Part shown: in pieces, positions 27,566-36,986 of the stretch | Layout: each line of letters begins with the position of its first letter | Numbering within the stretch: position 1 is the first letter of the stretch | Assembly (NCBI GenBank): GCA_021838715.1 | Contig: JAKCCX010000003.1 | Span: 21,861-85,860, forward strand | Length of the DNA: 64,000 nucleotides | From: Pseudomonadota bacterium | Lineage (GTDB): Bacteria > Pseudomonadota > Gammaproteobacteria > Burkholderiales > Burkholderiaceae_F | Direction: 5' to 3' | Notes under the pieces: model-generated | What the model saw: the letters and a program-made list of their open reading frames with translations, nothing else | Database searches by the model: none | What the model was told of the DNA's origin: nothing | Made by a program: the position numbers and the translations under genes

Positions 27566-28767
27566 ACCTTTGCGATCACTCCATCGCGGCGGAACATGTC
27601 CCGGATCCCGCGCACCGCCTGGCGGATCCGCATTTCGTTTTCGATCAGCGCAAAGCGCACATGGGTGTCGCCATACTCGCCGAAACCGATCCCCGGCGAC
27701 ACCGCGACCTTGGCGTCGGCGAGCAGCTTCTTGGCAAACTCGAGCGACCCCAGGTTGGCGTAGTGTGCGGGGATCTGCGCCCAGACGTACATCGACGCCT
27801 TGGGAACCTCCACCATCCAGCCCAGCTCGTGCAGGCCCTTCACGAGCACGTCGCGCCGCCGCTTGTACTGCTGCACGATCTCGGCCACGCACTCCTGCGG
27901 CCCTTCGAGCGCCGCGATCGATGCGACCTGGATGGGCGTGAAGGTGCCGTAGTCGTGGTAGCTCTTGATCCGCGCCAGCGCCGCGACGAGGTCGCGGTTG
28001 CCGACCATGAAGCCGACGCGCCAGCCGGCCATGTTGTAGCTCTTGCTGAGCGTGAAGAACTCCACCGCCACGTCGCGCGCGCCGGGAATCTCCATGATCG
28101 ACGGCGCCCGCTCGCCCTCGAACACGATGTCGGCGTACGCCAGGTCATGAATGACGTAGATGCCGTGCTCGCGCGCCAGGTCGATGACGCGCCGGAAGAA
28201 GTCGAGATCGACGCACTGCGCCGTCGGGTTGCTCGGGAAGCCGATCACGATCATCCGCGGCTTGGGCAGGGTTTCGCGGATCGCGCGCTCGAGCTCGCCG
28301 AAGAAGTCCACGCCCGGCGTGAGCTTCACCGAGCGGATGTCCGCACCGGCGATGATCGCCCCATAGATGTGGATCGGATAGCTGGGATTGGGCACGAGCA
28401 CCGTATCGCCGCGATCGAGCGTGGCCAGCATCAGGTGCGCAAGGCCCTCCTTGGACCCGATGGTGACGATCGCCTCGGTCTCGGGATCGAGGTCGACGCC
28501 GTAGCGCGTCTGGTACCAATGGGTGATCGCCCGCCGCAGGCGCGGGATCCCCTTCGACACCGAATAGCCATGGGTGTCGGGACGATGCACCGCCTCGATC
28601 AGTTTCTGGACGATGTGCGGCGGCGTGGCGCCGTCCGGATTGCCCATGCTCATGTCGATGATGTCTTCGCCGCGGCGCCGCGCGGCCATCTTGAGCTCGC
28701 CGGTGATGTTGAAGACATAGGGCGGCAGACGCTTGATGCGCGAAAACTCCGGTTTCCCTGAATTCAT
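27562..28767 (-). CDS. alaC: AlaC-type aminotransferase (class I)
   Basis: A 401-residue fold-type I PLP aminotransferase. It shows [13 protein letters not shown] near residue 41, the PLP Lys in [17 protein letters not shown] and the C-terminal Arg in [11 protein letters not shown]. Alanine aminotransferases of the AlaC/YfdZ group are commonly followed by hom in betaproteobacteria, where it may link pyruvate/glutamate transamination to the aspartate family. Start ATG at 28767. The substrate is assigned by similarity only. Confidence 0.92.
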   Translation of the reverse strand: MNSGKPEFSRIKRLPPYVFNITGELKMAARRRGEDIIDMSMGNPDGATPPHIVQKLIEAVHRPDTHGYSVSKGIPRLRRAITHWYQTRYGVDLDPETEAIVTIGSKEGLAHLMLATLDRGDTVLVPNPSYPIHIYGAIIAGADIRSVKLTPGVDFFGELERAIRETLPKPRMIVIGFPSNPTAQCVDLDFFRRVIDLAREHGIYVIHDLAYADIVFEGERAPSIMEIPGARDVAVEFFTLSKSYNMAGWRVGFMVGNRDLVAALARIKSYHDYGTFTPIQVASIAALEGPQECVAEIVQQYKRRRDVLVKGLHELGWMVEVPKASMYVWAQIPAHYANLGSLEFAKKLLADAKVAVSPGIGFGEYGDTHVRFALIENEMRIRQAVRGIRDMFRRDGVIAKV

Positions 28768-28847
28768 TCTCGAGTGTTTCAAAGTCGGGAGGCAGGAAAC
28801 GGCAGCCCCGCTGGCGACCGCCCTCCGCGTCCACAAAAAGTCCGGAT

Positions 28848-28867
28848 TTTCCGGCAGATGCCGGAAA
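28848..28867. repeat. 20-base palindrome upstream of alaC
   Basis: TTTCCGGCA-GA-TGCCGGAAA, nine perfect pairs around two bases, in the 223-base gap between alaC (leftward) and the DUF498 gene (rightward). The symmetry and position suggest a regulator operator rather than a terminator, but no family is recognised. Confidence 0.45.
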
Positions 28868-28990
28868 TCGTGGTTGGTTGCATAATTTACCCGATCTGCG
28901 CCACGAGACGTGGGCAACCCCCTGCGGGCAGCACCCCGACTGGCGGCACCCGGCCGCCACGGCACCGCAGACGTGGCGCGCGGAGCGCGA

Positions 28991-29407
28991 TTGAAGCTGC
29001 ATTATCAGGCGCCATCGAATTCCAGCACCGTGACCGGCTACGGACCCGGATATATCGAAATCGACCGGGTCCGGTACGCCTGGAACGAATGGGGCGGCAT
29101 CCTGCTCGCCCCGGAAGCCGCCGTACAGCGTTGGGCCGTCGCCGACCCGGCGGCGCTGGCGGCGGCCGACGTGACGCCGATCCTGGCGTTCCGCCCCGAG
29201 ATCGTGCTGTTCGGAACCGGCCCCCGTCAGCGCTTTCCGAAGCCGGAGGCGATCGCCCCCCTGGCGCAGGCGCAGGTCGGATTCGAGGTGATGGACACCG
29301 CGGCGGCCTGCCGTACCTTCAACATTCTGGTTGCCGAAGGCCGCCGCGTCGTCGGCGCGTTCTTCCCCTCCGACGATCCAGCCCCTTCCGTCCCGGAAAA
29401 ACCATGA
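28991..29407 (+). CDS. DUF498 / Mth938-domain protein (NDUFAF3-like)
   Basis: A 138-residue protein of the Mth938 fold: [23 protein letters not shown] at the start, then [11 protein letters not shown] and [28 protein letters not shown]. Human NDUFAF3, a complex I assembly factor, is in this family; the bacterial role is unknown. Family length supports a TTG start at 28991 with GGAG 5 bases upstream. It overlaps the prxQ start by 4 bases. Confidence 0.87.
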   Translation: MKLHYQAPSNSSTVTGYGPGYIEIDRVRYAWNEWGGILLAPEAAVQRWAVADPAALAAADVTPILAFRPEIVLFGTGPRQRFPKPEAIAPLAQAQVGFEVMDTAAACRTFNILVAEGRRVVGAFFPSDDPAPSVPEKP

Positions 29408-29883
29408 CCGAAACCATCCGCCCCGGCCAGCCCGTACCCGACTTTTCCGCCGCGTCGACCGCCGGCGAATTCCGCCTCTCGCAGCTGCGCGGCAGCATCG
29501 TCGTGCTCTACTTCTACCCCAAGGACAACACGCCCGGATGCACCACGGAGTCGCGCGACTTCGCCGCGATGCACGACCGCTTCGTCGCGGCGGGAGCGCG
29601 CGTCGTCGGGATTTCGCGCGATACGCTGCGCTCGCACGAGAACTTCCGCGAGCGACAGCAGCTGCCGTTCGAACTGCTTGCCGACACCGACGAAGCCGTG
29701 TGCAACCAGTTCGGCGTGATGAAGCAGAAAACCATGTACGGCAAGCCGGTCCGCGGCATCGAGCGCAGCACCTTCCTGATCGACGCCCAGGGCGTCCTGC
29801 GGCAGGAATGGCGCGGCGTGAAGGTCCCGGCCCACGCCGAAGAGGTACTGCACGCCGTCCAGGAGCTGGCGACCGGGTCCTGA
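29404..29883 (+). CDS. bcp: Bcp/PrxQ-type thiol peroxidase
   Basis: A 159-residue peroxiredoxin with YFYPKDNTPGCTTESRDF, where the peroxidatic Cys sits. PrxQ enzymes of the Bcp type often have a resolving Cys five residues later; here that position is not Cys. It therefore probably works as a one-Cys enzyme or resolves through the distant Cys in AVCNQFG. The pocket Arg is retained (IERSTFLID). Start ATG overlaps the DUF498 stop. Confidence 0.95.
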   Translation: MTETIRPGQPVPDFSAASTAGEFRLSQLRGSIVVLYFYPKDNTPGCTTESRDFAAMHDRFVAAGARVVGISRDTLRSHENFRERQQLPFELLADTDEAVCNQFGVMKQKTMYGKPVRGIERSTFLIDAQGVLRQEWRGVKVPAHAEEVLHAVQELATGS

Positions 29884-29942
29884 CCCAGCGCCCCCGCCCA
29901 CCGCGCCGATTTCCGTTTTTCCTTCGCCGAAAGAAGCTCCCG

Positions 29943-31574
29943 ATGCCCCTGCCCAAGGCACCCAGCAAGCCCGCGACGATCCTCGACCTTTCGCAAGCCC
30001 ATCCGCCGGCGCACACCAAACCGGCGGCGGGGGCCAAACATGCGGCCTCGCACGCCGCCCCCCACCGCGCCGAAGCGTCGCCGCCCGCCGCGGCGGAATC
30101 CATCCACGCCGCCGCCGGAGCCGCGGCGGCGCGCCTGTCGCTGGTCGAGACCCCCGGCCGGACCGGCAGCCGCAAGGCGCGCGCACCGGCGGCGCGCCCG
30201 CGTCTCTTCGTGCTCGACACCAACGTCCTGATGCACGACCCGAGCTGCCTCTTCCGGTTCGAGGAGCACGACGTCTTCCTGCCGATGATGACGCTCGAAG
30301 AACTCGACGGGCACAAGAAGGGGATGTCCGAAGTGGCGCGCAACGCCCGCCAGGTCAGTCGATCGCTCGACGGACTGGTCGCCGCCTGCGAAACACCGAT
30401 CGAAGACGGGATTCCCCTCTCGTCGCTGGGCAACACCGAGGCGACCGGCAAGCTGTTCCTGCAGACCCAGACGCTGGGCGGCGCCCTGCCGGCGAACCTG
30501 GCGTCGGGCAAGGCCGACAACATCATCCTGGCGGTGGTACGGGCCCTCAAGGAACAGGATCCGGCGCGCGACGTGGTGCTGGTGTCCAAGGACATCAACA
30601 TCCGCGTCAAGGCGCGCGCCCTGGACCTCGCCGCCGAAGACTACTTCAACGACAAGGTCCTCGCCGACAGCGACATCCTCTACACCGGGATCTACGCCCT
30701 GCCCGCCAACTTCTGGGAACGCCACGCCAAAGGCGTCGAGTCCTGGCAGCAGGCGGGAAGCACGTTCTACCGCATCCAGGGGCCGCTGGTGGCCGAGCTG
30801 CACGTCAACCAGTTCGTCTACCTGGAGAGCGGCACGCCGTTCTATGCCCAGGTGCGCGAAATCCGCGGCAAGACCGCGGTGCTGCGGGTGCTGCGCGACT
30901 ATCTGCACGCCAAGAATGCGATCTGGGGCATCACGGCGCGCAACCGCGAACAGTGCTTCGCCCTGAACCTCCTCTGCGACCCCGACTGCGATTTTGTGTC
31001 GATCATCGGCCAGGCCGGCACCGGCAAGACGCTGCTGGCGCTGGCCGCCGGCCTGGCGCAGACCTTCGAGAGCAAGCGCTTCAGCGAGATCATCGTGACG
31101 CGGGCGACCGTCCCGGTCGGCGAGGACATCGGGTTTCTGCCGGGCACGGAAGAGGAAAAGATGGCGCCGTGGATGGGCGCGCTCGAGGACAACCTCGAGG
31201 TCCTCAACCGCAGCGACGAAAGCGGCGGCGAGTGGGGCCGCGCGGCGACCAACGACCTCATCCGCACGCGCATCCGCATCAAGTCGATGAGCTTCATGCG
31301 CGGCCGCACCTTCGTCAACAAGTTCCTGATCATCGACGAAGCGCAGAACCTCACGCCCAAGCAGATGAAGACGCTGGTCACCCGCGCCGGGCCGGGCACC
31401 AAGGTGGTGTGCCTGGGCAACATCGCGCAGATCGACACGCCCTACCTCACCGAAGGAAGCTCGGGACTGACCTACGCCGTCGACCGGTTCAAGGGCTGGA
31501 CGCATGCGGGCCATGTGACCCTGCAGCGCGGCGAGCGGTCCCGGCTGGCGGATTACGCGGCGGAAGCGCTGTAG
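29943..31574 (+). CDS. PIN-PhoH family ATPase (PhoH2-like)
   Basis: A 543-residue protein with an N-terminal PIN RNase domain (LFVLDTNVLMHDPSCLF near residue 92) and a C-terminal PhoH helicase-like ATPase (Walker A GQAGTGKT; Walker B FLIIDEAQNLTPKQ). About 85 residues precede the PIN domain and are rich in Ala/Pro/His, probably disordered. The family is thought to be an ATP-driven RNase/helicase. It follows bcp by 59 bases and converges on dnaB. Confidence 0.93.
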   Translation: MPLPKAPSKPATILDLSQAHPPAHTKPAAGAKHAASHAAPHRAEASPPAAAESIHAAAGAAAARLSLVETPGRTGSRKARAPAARPRLFVLDTNVLMHDPSCLFRFEEHDVFLPMMTLEELDGHKKGMSEVARNARQVSRSLDGLVAACETPIEDGIPLSSLGNTEATGKLFLQTQTLGGALPANLASGKADNIILAVVRALKEQDPARDVVLVSKDINIRVKARALDLAAEDYFNDKVLADSDILYTGIYALPANFWERHAKGVESWQQAGSTFYRIQGPLVAELHVNQFVYLESGTPFYAQVREIRGKTAVLRVLRDYLHAKNAIWGITARNREQCFALNLLCDPDCDFVSIIGQAGTGKTLLALAAGLAQTFESKRFSEIIVTRATVPVGEDIGFLPGTEEEKMAPWMGALEDNLEVLNRSDESGGEWGRAATNDLIRTRIRIKSMSFMRGRTFVNKFLIIDEAQNLTPKQMKTLVTRAGPGTKVVCLGNIAQIDTPYLTEGSSGLTYAVDRFKGWTHAGHVTLQRGERSRLADYAAEAL

Positions 31575-31604
31575 CGGCGATTCAGAAGCGGGCGCCACCC
31601 TCAC

Positions 31605-31635
31605 CCCCGTCTTCTCCCGCACGCGGGAGACGGGG
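31605..31635. repeat. Palindromic intergenic repeat, copy C (phoH-dnaB)
   Basis: CCCCGTCTTCTCCCGC pairs with GCGGGAGACGGGG, with a small bulge and a two-base loop, preceded by ACCCTCAC as in copy D. It lies between the convergent phoH and dnaB stops, where it can serve as a two-way terminator. Confidence 0.7.
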
Positions 31636-31655
31636 AGCAGCTTCCGTTGCGCAGA

Positions 31656-33053
31656 TCAGAACGGCGGCGGGGTCGACAGCGAGAGATTGTCGAAGCGCGT
31701 GTGCTCGCCCCCAAACCGCAACTGCACCTTGCCGATCGGTCCGTTTCGCTGTTTGCCGATGATGATCTCCGCAACCCCCTTGTCCGGCGTGTCGGGGTTG
31801 TAGACCTCGTCGCGGTAGATGAAGAGGATCACGTCGGCGTCCTGCTCGATGGCGCCCGACTCGCGCAGATCGGACATCACCGGGCGCTTGTCGGTACGCT
31901 GCTCCACGGTGCGGTTCAACTGCGACAGTGCCAGCACCGGCACCTTCAGTTCCTTGGCGAGCGCCTTGAGCGACCGGGAGATCTCCGAGATCTCGGTTGC
32001 CCGGTTCTCGCCCGCCGACGAGCCCGACATCAGCTGCAGGTAGTCGACGATGATCATCCCGAGCTTGCCATACTCGCGGGCCAGGCGGCGCGCCCGCGCC
32101 CGCAGTTCGAGCGGCGCCAGGGCCGGCGTTTCGTCGATGTGCAGCGGCGCGGTATGCATGCGCTCGATCGCCTCGCTCAGGCGCGGCCAATCCTCTTCGA
32201 GCAGGCGGCCGGTACGCAGGCGCTGGGCATCGATGCGACCGACCGAACCGAGCATCCGCAAGGCGAGCTGCTCCGCGCCCATTTCCATCGAAAACACCGC
32301 CACCGGCATGCCCATATCGATCGCCACATGCTCGCCGATATTGAGCGCGAAGGAGGTCTTGCCCATCGATGGCCGGCCGGCGATGATGACGAGGTCGCCT
32401 TCCTGGAACCCGGCAGTCTTGCTGTCGAGGTCCTTGAACCCGCTCGGCACGCCGGTGACGTCGCCGTGATTCGGCCGCTCGAACAGTTCCTGGATGCGCT
32501 CGACCACCTTGGACAGCAGGGGCTCGAGCTTGATGAAGCCGCCCTGGCCCCGCGCGCCCTGCTCGGCGATCTGGAAAACCTTGGTTTCGGCTTCGTCGAG
32601 GATCTGCTTGGCTTCGCGCCCTTGCGGGCTGAGCGCCGAGTCGGCGATCTCCTCGCCGACGCGCACGAGCTGCCGCAGCACCGCGCGCTCGCGCACGATT
32701 TCGGCATAGCGCCGGATATTGGCGGCGGAAGGGGTGTTCTGGACGAGTTCGTTGAGATAGACGAGGCCGCCGGCATCCTGATCCTTGCCGCTGGTGCGCA
32801 AGGCCTCGAAAACCGTCACCGCGTCGGCAGGCCGCGACTGGTCGATGAGCCGGGCGATGTGCTGGAAGATCAGCCGATGATCGTGCCGGTAGAAGTCGTC
32901 CGGCGCGATTCGGTCGGCAATGCGGTCCCAGGCGCCGTTGTCGAGCAGCAGTCCACCGAGCACCGAGGTTTCGGCGTCGATCGAGTGCGGCGGCGTGCGC
33001 AGGGCGGCAATCTGGGTGTCGGGAGTTTCCCGTTCGGAGGGGGACCAGTTCAT
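31656..33053 (-). CDS. dnaB: DnaB, replicative DNA helicase
   Basis: A 465-residue hexameric helicase. It has the N-terminal helical domain (SIDAETSVLGGLLLDNGAW near residue 24), then the RecA-like ATPase with Walker A AGRPSMGKTSF, Walker B MIIVDYLQLM and the arginine-rich end. There is no intein or insertion. It is downstream of rpsF-priB-rpsR-rplI on the same strand, with a palindromic repeat in the rplI-dnaB gap. This primosome/ribosome grouping is common in beta- and gammaproteobacteria. Confidence 0.98.
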   Translation of the reverse strand: MNWSPSERETPDTQIAALRTPPHSIDAETSVLGGLLLDNGAWDRIADRIAPDDFYRHDHRLIFQHIARLIDQSRPADAVTVFEALRTSGKDQDAGGLVYLNELVQNTPSAANIRRYAEIVRERAVLRQLVRVGEEIADSALSPQGREAKQILDEAETKVFQIAEQGARGQGGFIKLEPLLSKVVERIQELFERPNHGDVTGVPSGFKDLDSKTAGFQEGDLVIIAGRPSMGKTSFALNIGEHVAIDMGMPVAVFSMEMGAEQLALRMLGSVGRIDAQRLRTGRLLEEDWPRLSEAIERMHTAPLHIDETPALAPLELRARARRLAREYGKLGMIIVDYLQLMSGSSAGENRATEISEISRSLKALAKELKVPVLALSQLNRTVEQRTDKRPVMSDLRESGAIEQDADVILFIYRDEVYNPDTPDKGVAEIIIGKQRNGPIGKVQLRFGGEHTRFDNLSLSTPPPF

Positions 33054-33074
33054 CGTTTACCACCCTCACCCCCG

Positions 33075-33099
33075 CCCTCTCCCGCAAGGCGGGAGAGGG
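33075..33099. repeat. Palindromic intergenic repeat, copy D (rplI-dnaB)
   Basis: Perfect 11-base arms (CCCTCTCCCGC / GCGGGAGAGGG) with an AAG loop, preceded by CACCCTCACCCCCG and followed by GGGATTC. It fills the 61-base gap between rplI and dnaB. The most complete copy of the family, and the same arms as copy A apart from the inner bases. Confidence 0.8.
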
Positions 33100-33114
33100 G
33101 GATTCGGCAGTTCC

Positions 33115-33567
33115 TTACACGTGCTCGCCGAGGACCGAAACCGTGATCTCGACCACGACGTCGGTATGCAGCGCGACCGCGACCTTGTAGTCGCCGATTG
33201 CCTTGAGCGGGCCTTGCGGCAGCCGGACGTTGGCCTTCGGAACCTCGAAGCCCTGCTTGCCCAGCGCTTCGGCGATATCGAAGTTGGTCACCGATCCGAA
33301 CAGCCGGCCGTCGACGCCGGCCTTGGCGGTGATCTGCAGCGTGATGCCCTGCAGGCGCTCGCCCGCGTCCTGAGCCGCCTTCAGGCGCTCGGCGTGCACG
33401 CGCTCCAGTTCTGCGCGCTTGACCTCGAACTCCTGCAGCGCGGCCTGCGTCGCACGGCGGGCCTTGCCCTTGGGAATCAGGAAGTTGCGTGCGTAGCCGT
33501 CCTTGACGCGAACGACGTCGCCCAACTGCCCCAGATTGCTGATCTTGTCGAGAAGAATGACTTGCAT
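33115..33567 (-). CDS. rplI: Ribosomal protein bL9
   Basis: A 150-residue L9 with the classic start [19 protein letters not shown], the N-terminal rRNA-binding domain ([16 protein letters not shown]), a long connecting helix and the C-terminal domain ([21 protein letters not shown]). It stabilises 23S rRNA near the L1 stalk. It follows rpsR by 20 bases. Confidence 0.98.
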   Translation of the reverse strand: MQVILLDKISNLGQLGDVVRVKDGYARNFLIPKGKARRATQAALQEFEVKRAELERVHAERLKAAQDAGERLQGITLQITAKAGVDGRLFGSVTNFDIAEALGKQGFEVPKANVRLPQGPLKAIGDYKVAVALHTDVVVEITVSVLGEHV

Positions 33568-33587
33568 GATGAATCCTGCCCCGGCGC

Positions 33588-33896
33588 TCAGTGAATGTCC
33601 GTGTACGGCAGCAGCGCCAGGAAGCGCGCACGCTTGATCGCCGTGTCCAGCTGGCGCTGGTAGTGCGCCTTGGTTCCCGTCAGGCGGGCCGGGATGATGC
33701 GGCCGTTGTCCTGAATGAAGTCGCGCAAGGTGTCGACATCCTTGTAGTCGATGCTTTCGACCTTCTCCACCGTGAACCGGCAGAACTTCTTGCGCTTGAA
33801 CAGCGCGTTCTGCTGATTGCCGCGCCGACCGCCCGGCTTGCCGCGTCCCTTGGCGCCGAATTTCGGCTTGCCCCCGCTTCGCATCACTGCACTCAT
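33588..33896 (-). CDS. rpsR: Ribosomal protein bS18
   Basis: A 102-residue S18 with the RNA-binding core ([20 protein letters not shown], then [18 protein letters not shown]). A basic Gly/Lys-rich extension of about 30 residues precedes the core, as is usual in betaproteobacteria. It binds the small-subunit platform with S6. The neighbours priB and rpsF are consistent. Confidence 0.98.
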   Translation of the reverse strand: MSAVMRSGGKPKFGAKGRGKPGGRRGNQQNALFKRKKFCRFTVEKVESIDYKDVDTLRDFIQDNGRIIPARLTGTKAHYQRQLDTAIKRARFLALLPYTDIH

Positions 33897-33917
33897 TGCA
33901 TGCTCCGAAAAAACTCG

Positions 33918-34235
33918 TTATCGAATCCCAGATGCGGATTCCCCAGGAACCCGCTCAACCTGCGTGATATGCACCACCACACGCTTGCTCCGTTGGCTGC
34001 GCGGCGCGAGAAACCCCGTGACGCGCAGCGCTGCGCCCAGGCTCTCCGCCGCCAGGATCCTCGCCGCTTCGCCGATCGCCATCGCGTCGACGGAAAAATC
34101 AAGCGTCCGGGGAACTCCGGCTTCGACGGTCTCCGAGCGGTGTTGCAGCTGCATTTCCAGCACCGCAACGCCGGCCGGCGTGGCCCGCAGCGCAGCCCGC
34201 TCGACGAGCACCGCGTTCAACACGACGCGGTTCAC
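33918..34235 (-). CDS. priB: PriB, primosomal replication protein N
   Basis: A 105-residue single OB-fold protein: [31 protein letters not shown] and the C-terminal [13 protein letters not shown]. PriB bridges PriA and DnaT/SSB in replication restart. The start is a GTG at 34235, 10 bases after the rpsF stop and without a clear ribosome site, so translation probably relies on coupling. The rpsF-priB-rpsR order is a beta/gammaproteobacterial feature. Confidence 0.94.
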   Translation of the reverse strand: MNRVVLNAVLVERAALRATPAGVAVLEMQLQHRSETVEAGVPRTLDFSVDAMAIGEAARILAAESLGAALRVTGFLAPRSQRSKRVVVHITQVERVPGESASGIR

Positions 34236-34245
34236 GTCGAACCGG

Positions 34246-34620
34246 TCAAACCGCCGGAACTGCCACCTGCTCGGTCACCGTCTTGCGCGCTTCTTCGCGC
34301 TCGACGGTCTTCATCATCGGGCTGGGGCCCGTGACGGCCTTCTTCTGCACCGTCGTGAGGTGCCGCAGGATGGCATCGTTGTAGCGGAAGCCGTGCTCGA
34401 GCTCGTCGAGGGTGGCCTTGGTGCATTCGATGTTGAGCAGGATGTAGTGGGCTTTGACGAGCTTCTGGATCGGGTAGGCCAGCTGGCGACGGCCCCAGTC
34501 CTCGACCCGATGCACCTGGCCGCCTTGCGACGTGACCAGCGTGCGATACCGCTCGATCATCGCCGGGACCTGCTCGCTTTGGTCCGGATGGACGATGAAA
34601 CAGATTTCGTAATGACGCAT
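34246..34620 (-). CDS. rpsF: Ribosomal protein bS6
   Basis: A 124-residue S6: [25 protein letters not shown] near the start and [21 protein letters not shown] in the core. It pairs with S18 on 16S rRNA. The ATG at 34620 is preceded by GAGGAG; an open extension upstream to 34710 is not family-like. First gene of the rpsF-priB-rpsR-rplI-dnaB series. Confidence 0.98.
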   Translation of the reverse strand: MRHYEICFIVHPDQSEQVPAMIERYRTLVTSQGGQVHRVEDWGRRQLAYPIQKLVKAHYILLNIECTKATLDELEHGFRYNDAILRHLTTVQKKAVTGPSPMMKTVEREEARKTVTEQVAVPAV

Positions 34621-34775
34621 GAACACTCCTCGTGGATTCACCCTGACGGGATCAGCCGCCCGGAAAGCGTGACGCTCCGATGCGGCAAGGAACCGGGAAT
34701 TGTAATACAAATACAGCGGGGATTTCGCATCGCCCCGGCGGCCGGCGGGCAGACGACCCGCCCGCTGCCGAAGCG

Positions 34776-35996
34776 TTAGATTTCCCCGTCCAGCAGCTGC
34801 GCGGCGGCCAGCGATTTGAGCAGCGCGTCGTTGCAGGCCGCGATCGGGATCGCGAGGTATTCCGCCTGTTTGCGCACCATGATCGGATCGCTGCGCTCGA
34901 TGGCCTCGATGAGCGTCAGGTAGGGACCATACGGTCCCGTGCGGTGCAGCACCGCCTCGACGATCGTCTCCGACAGGGAGATCAGTTCGAACAGCCGGTC
35001 GAAGGGCGCGCCGGTGATGTGATCGAGGAGCGAAAAGGCACCCGTGATGAAGAGCTCGTCGCGGACCTCCGCACCGTGGTTGGCATTCGCGCCGATGGTC
35101 TCGAGAAAGATGCCGCGACGGATCGACGCATGCATCAGCGGCAGGGCGTTGGCTTCCCGCGACGCCGTTGCCAGCAACAGCGACAGCCAGCGGTTGAGCT
35201 TCTTGTACCCCAGCATCATCACCGCATGCTGAAAGGAGGTGATCTGTACCGGCAGGTTGAACGCCGCCGAGTTCACCAGTCGCAACAACTTGAACGCCAG
35301 CGCCGGGTCGCGTCGCAGCGTCAGTTCGATCTTCTGCAGATCGGCGTCGTCGCGCACCAGGCGCAGCAGTTCCAGCACCACCGCCTGCTCGGGCTGCAAG
35401 GGCCGGACCGCGGACACAGCCGGGTCCTCGATCGGCCAGCCCACGCAGGCGACCGCGTCGCGCTCGAACGCCGCGATCGCATCGGCCACCGTCTGGACCC
35501 CGGTGATGACATAGGGCAAGTGGCGTACGGCGCCGGCCGGCGCCGGCGCCACCCGCCGGCGATCCTCGCTCACGTGGATGATCGCAAACTCGAAGCAGGA
35601 CAACAGCGCTGGGGGCAAGGGCACTTCCGGGCGACCCCGCAGCGCCAGTCGTTTGCCGTCCCGGAACAGGGCCTGCGTGATGCCCTGCGTCTGGGGATCG
35701 ACCAACCGGTTCGCCGGGATCTCCAGCAAGGCGTTGCGCGGCGCCTTCCAGTCCAGCACCGACTCATCGAACTCGGCGTCGAGCGGCGCGACCAGCACCG
35801 GCTGCACCGCCTCCGACCAGATCGAATTGACGGCATCCAGCACGCGCCCGACCGGGGGCCGCTGCGCCGGATTGATCGCCAGCATGGTCAGGCGCGTACC
35901 CATCGCCCTGCGCTTCTTATCGATCAGCGGGGCATAGCAGATACACACCGAACCCAGCAAATCGCCGGGAATCCCATTTTTTTCCGGAAGATTCAT
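34776..35996 (-). CDS. HDOD-domain signalling protein with degenerate EAL region
   Basis: A 406-residue protein. The N-terminal half resembles the EAL fold of YuxH-type proteins but has no E-x-L catalytic signature, so it should not cleave c-di-GMP. The C-terminal half is an HDOD domain ([35 protein letters not shown]). Such proteins are thought to act as phosphosignalling or c-di-GMP-linked adaptors. It stands alone between rpsF and nnrD. Specific role unknown. Confidence 0.88.
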   Translation of the reverse strand: MNLPEKNGIPGDLLGSVCICYAPLIDKKRRAMGTRLTMLAINPAQRPPVGRVLDAVNSIWSEAVQPVLVAPLDAEFDESVLDWKAPRNALLEIPANRLVDPQTQGITQALFRDGKRLALRGRPEVPLPPALLSCFEFAIIHVSEDRRRVAPAPAGAVRHLPYVITGVQTVADAIAAFERDAVACVGWPIEDPAVSAVRPLQPEQAVVLELLRLVRDDADLQKIELTLRRDPALAFKLLRLVNSAAFNLPVQITSFQHAVMMLGYKKLNRWLSLLLATASREANALPLMHASIRRGIFLETIGANANHGAEVRDELFITGAFSLLDHITGAPFDRLFELISLSETIVEAVLHRTGPYGPYLTLIEAIERSDPIMVRKQAEYLAIPIAACNDALLKSLAAAQLLDGEI

Positions 35997-36141
35997 TGAT
36001 CCATCACAGCTATGGCAGGCTCACTTCCGACGGAAGTCTATTGCCTCCCCTGTGAATCGGGTCTGCAGAAGTATGCGGCGACGCGCTCCGAATTCCCGGG
36101 ATCGGTGTACCGTTGCGCTGAATTTCCGCCGACGTCCGCCG

Positions 36142-36966
36142 ATGCGCAACGACCCCGCCCTGTTCCCGAGCCTGCTTGCCCCGCGGCAACACGATGCCCA
36201 CAAGGGCGACTTCGGCGCCGTCGGGGTGATCGGAGGGAGCCGCGGCATGGTCGGCGCCGTGATCCTGGCCGCGCGCGCCGCCTTGCGGATCGGCGCCGGC
36301 CGGGTCTACGCCGACTGCCTCGGCGCCCCCGATCTGCAACTGGATCTCCTGCAACCGGAATTGATGTTCCGCGCCGCACAGAACTTTCCGGACGGCCTCG
36401 ACGCCATCGTCGCCGGATGCGGACTGGATGGAGATCCGGCGAGCGCCGGCGCACTCGTACGCGCGATCGACGGAACCGCCGCCCTCGTACTCGATGCCGG
36501 CGGACTGACACAGCTTGCCGCGGATCCGGCCCTGGCGCGGCGGTTCGCGACGCGCACCGCAGTCCGGGTCATCACGCCGCACCCCGGTGAGGCCGCCCGG
36601 CTGTTGGCGTGCGCCACCACCGCCGTGCAGGCCGACCGGCCGGCAAGCGCGCGGGAACTGGCCCAGCGGTTCTCGACCATCGCGGTATTGAAGGGATCGG
36701 GCACGGTGATCGCCGACCCTGCCGGAGCATGCTGGGTCAACCCGACCGGCGGTCCGGCGTTGGCGACTGCGGGCACTGGCGATGTGCTGGCGGGGATGAT
36801 CGGCGGCCTGCTGGCCCAAGGCTACCCTGCGCTCGAGGCCGTGCGCGGCGCGGTGTGGCTGCATGGACGCGCCGCCGACCTGCACGGCGGCGACCGGAAC
36901 CTCATCGCCTCGGAGATCGCGCCGCTGGCAATGCGGGCGTGGGACGCCCTGCGAAAAACGACGTAA
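36142..36966 (+). CDS. nnrD: ADP-dependent NAD(P)H-hydrate dehydratase
   Basis: A 274-residue ribokinase-like enzyme that repairs hydrated NAD(P)H. It shows HKGDFGAVGVIGGSRGMVGAVILAA near the start, ITPHPGEAARLL in the middle and the catalytic NPTGGPALATAGTGDVLAG. It corresponds to the C-terminal half of the two-domain NnrE-NnrD proteins; no epimerase half is attached. The ATG at 36142 starts MRNDPALFPSLL as in the family. Confidence 0.93.
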   Translation: MRNDPALFPSLLAPRQHDAHKGDFGAVGVIGGSRGMVGAVILAARAALRIGAGRVYADCLGAPDLQLDLLQPELMFRAAQNFPDGLDAIVAGCGLDGDPASAGALVRAIDGTAALVLDAGGLTQLAADPALARRFATRTAVRVITPHPGEAARLLACATTAVQADRPASARELAQRFSTIAVLKGSGTVIADPAGACWVNPTGGPALATAGTGDVLAGMIGGLLAQGYPALEAVRGAVWLHGRAADLHGGDRNLIASEIAPLAMRAWDALRKTT

Positions 36967-36986
36967 CCGCGCGGCCGGCTTCGCGG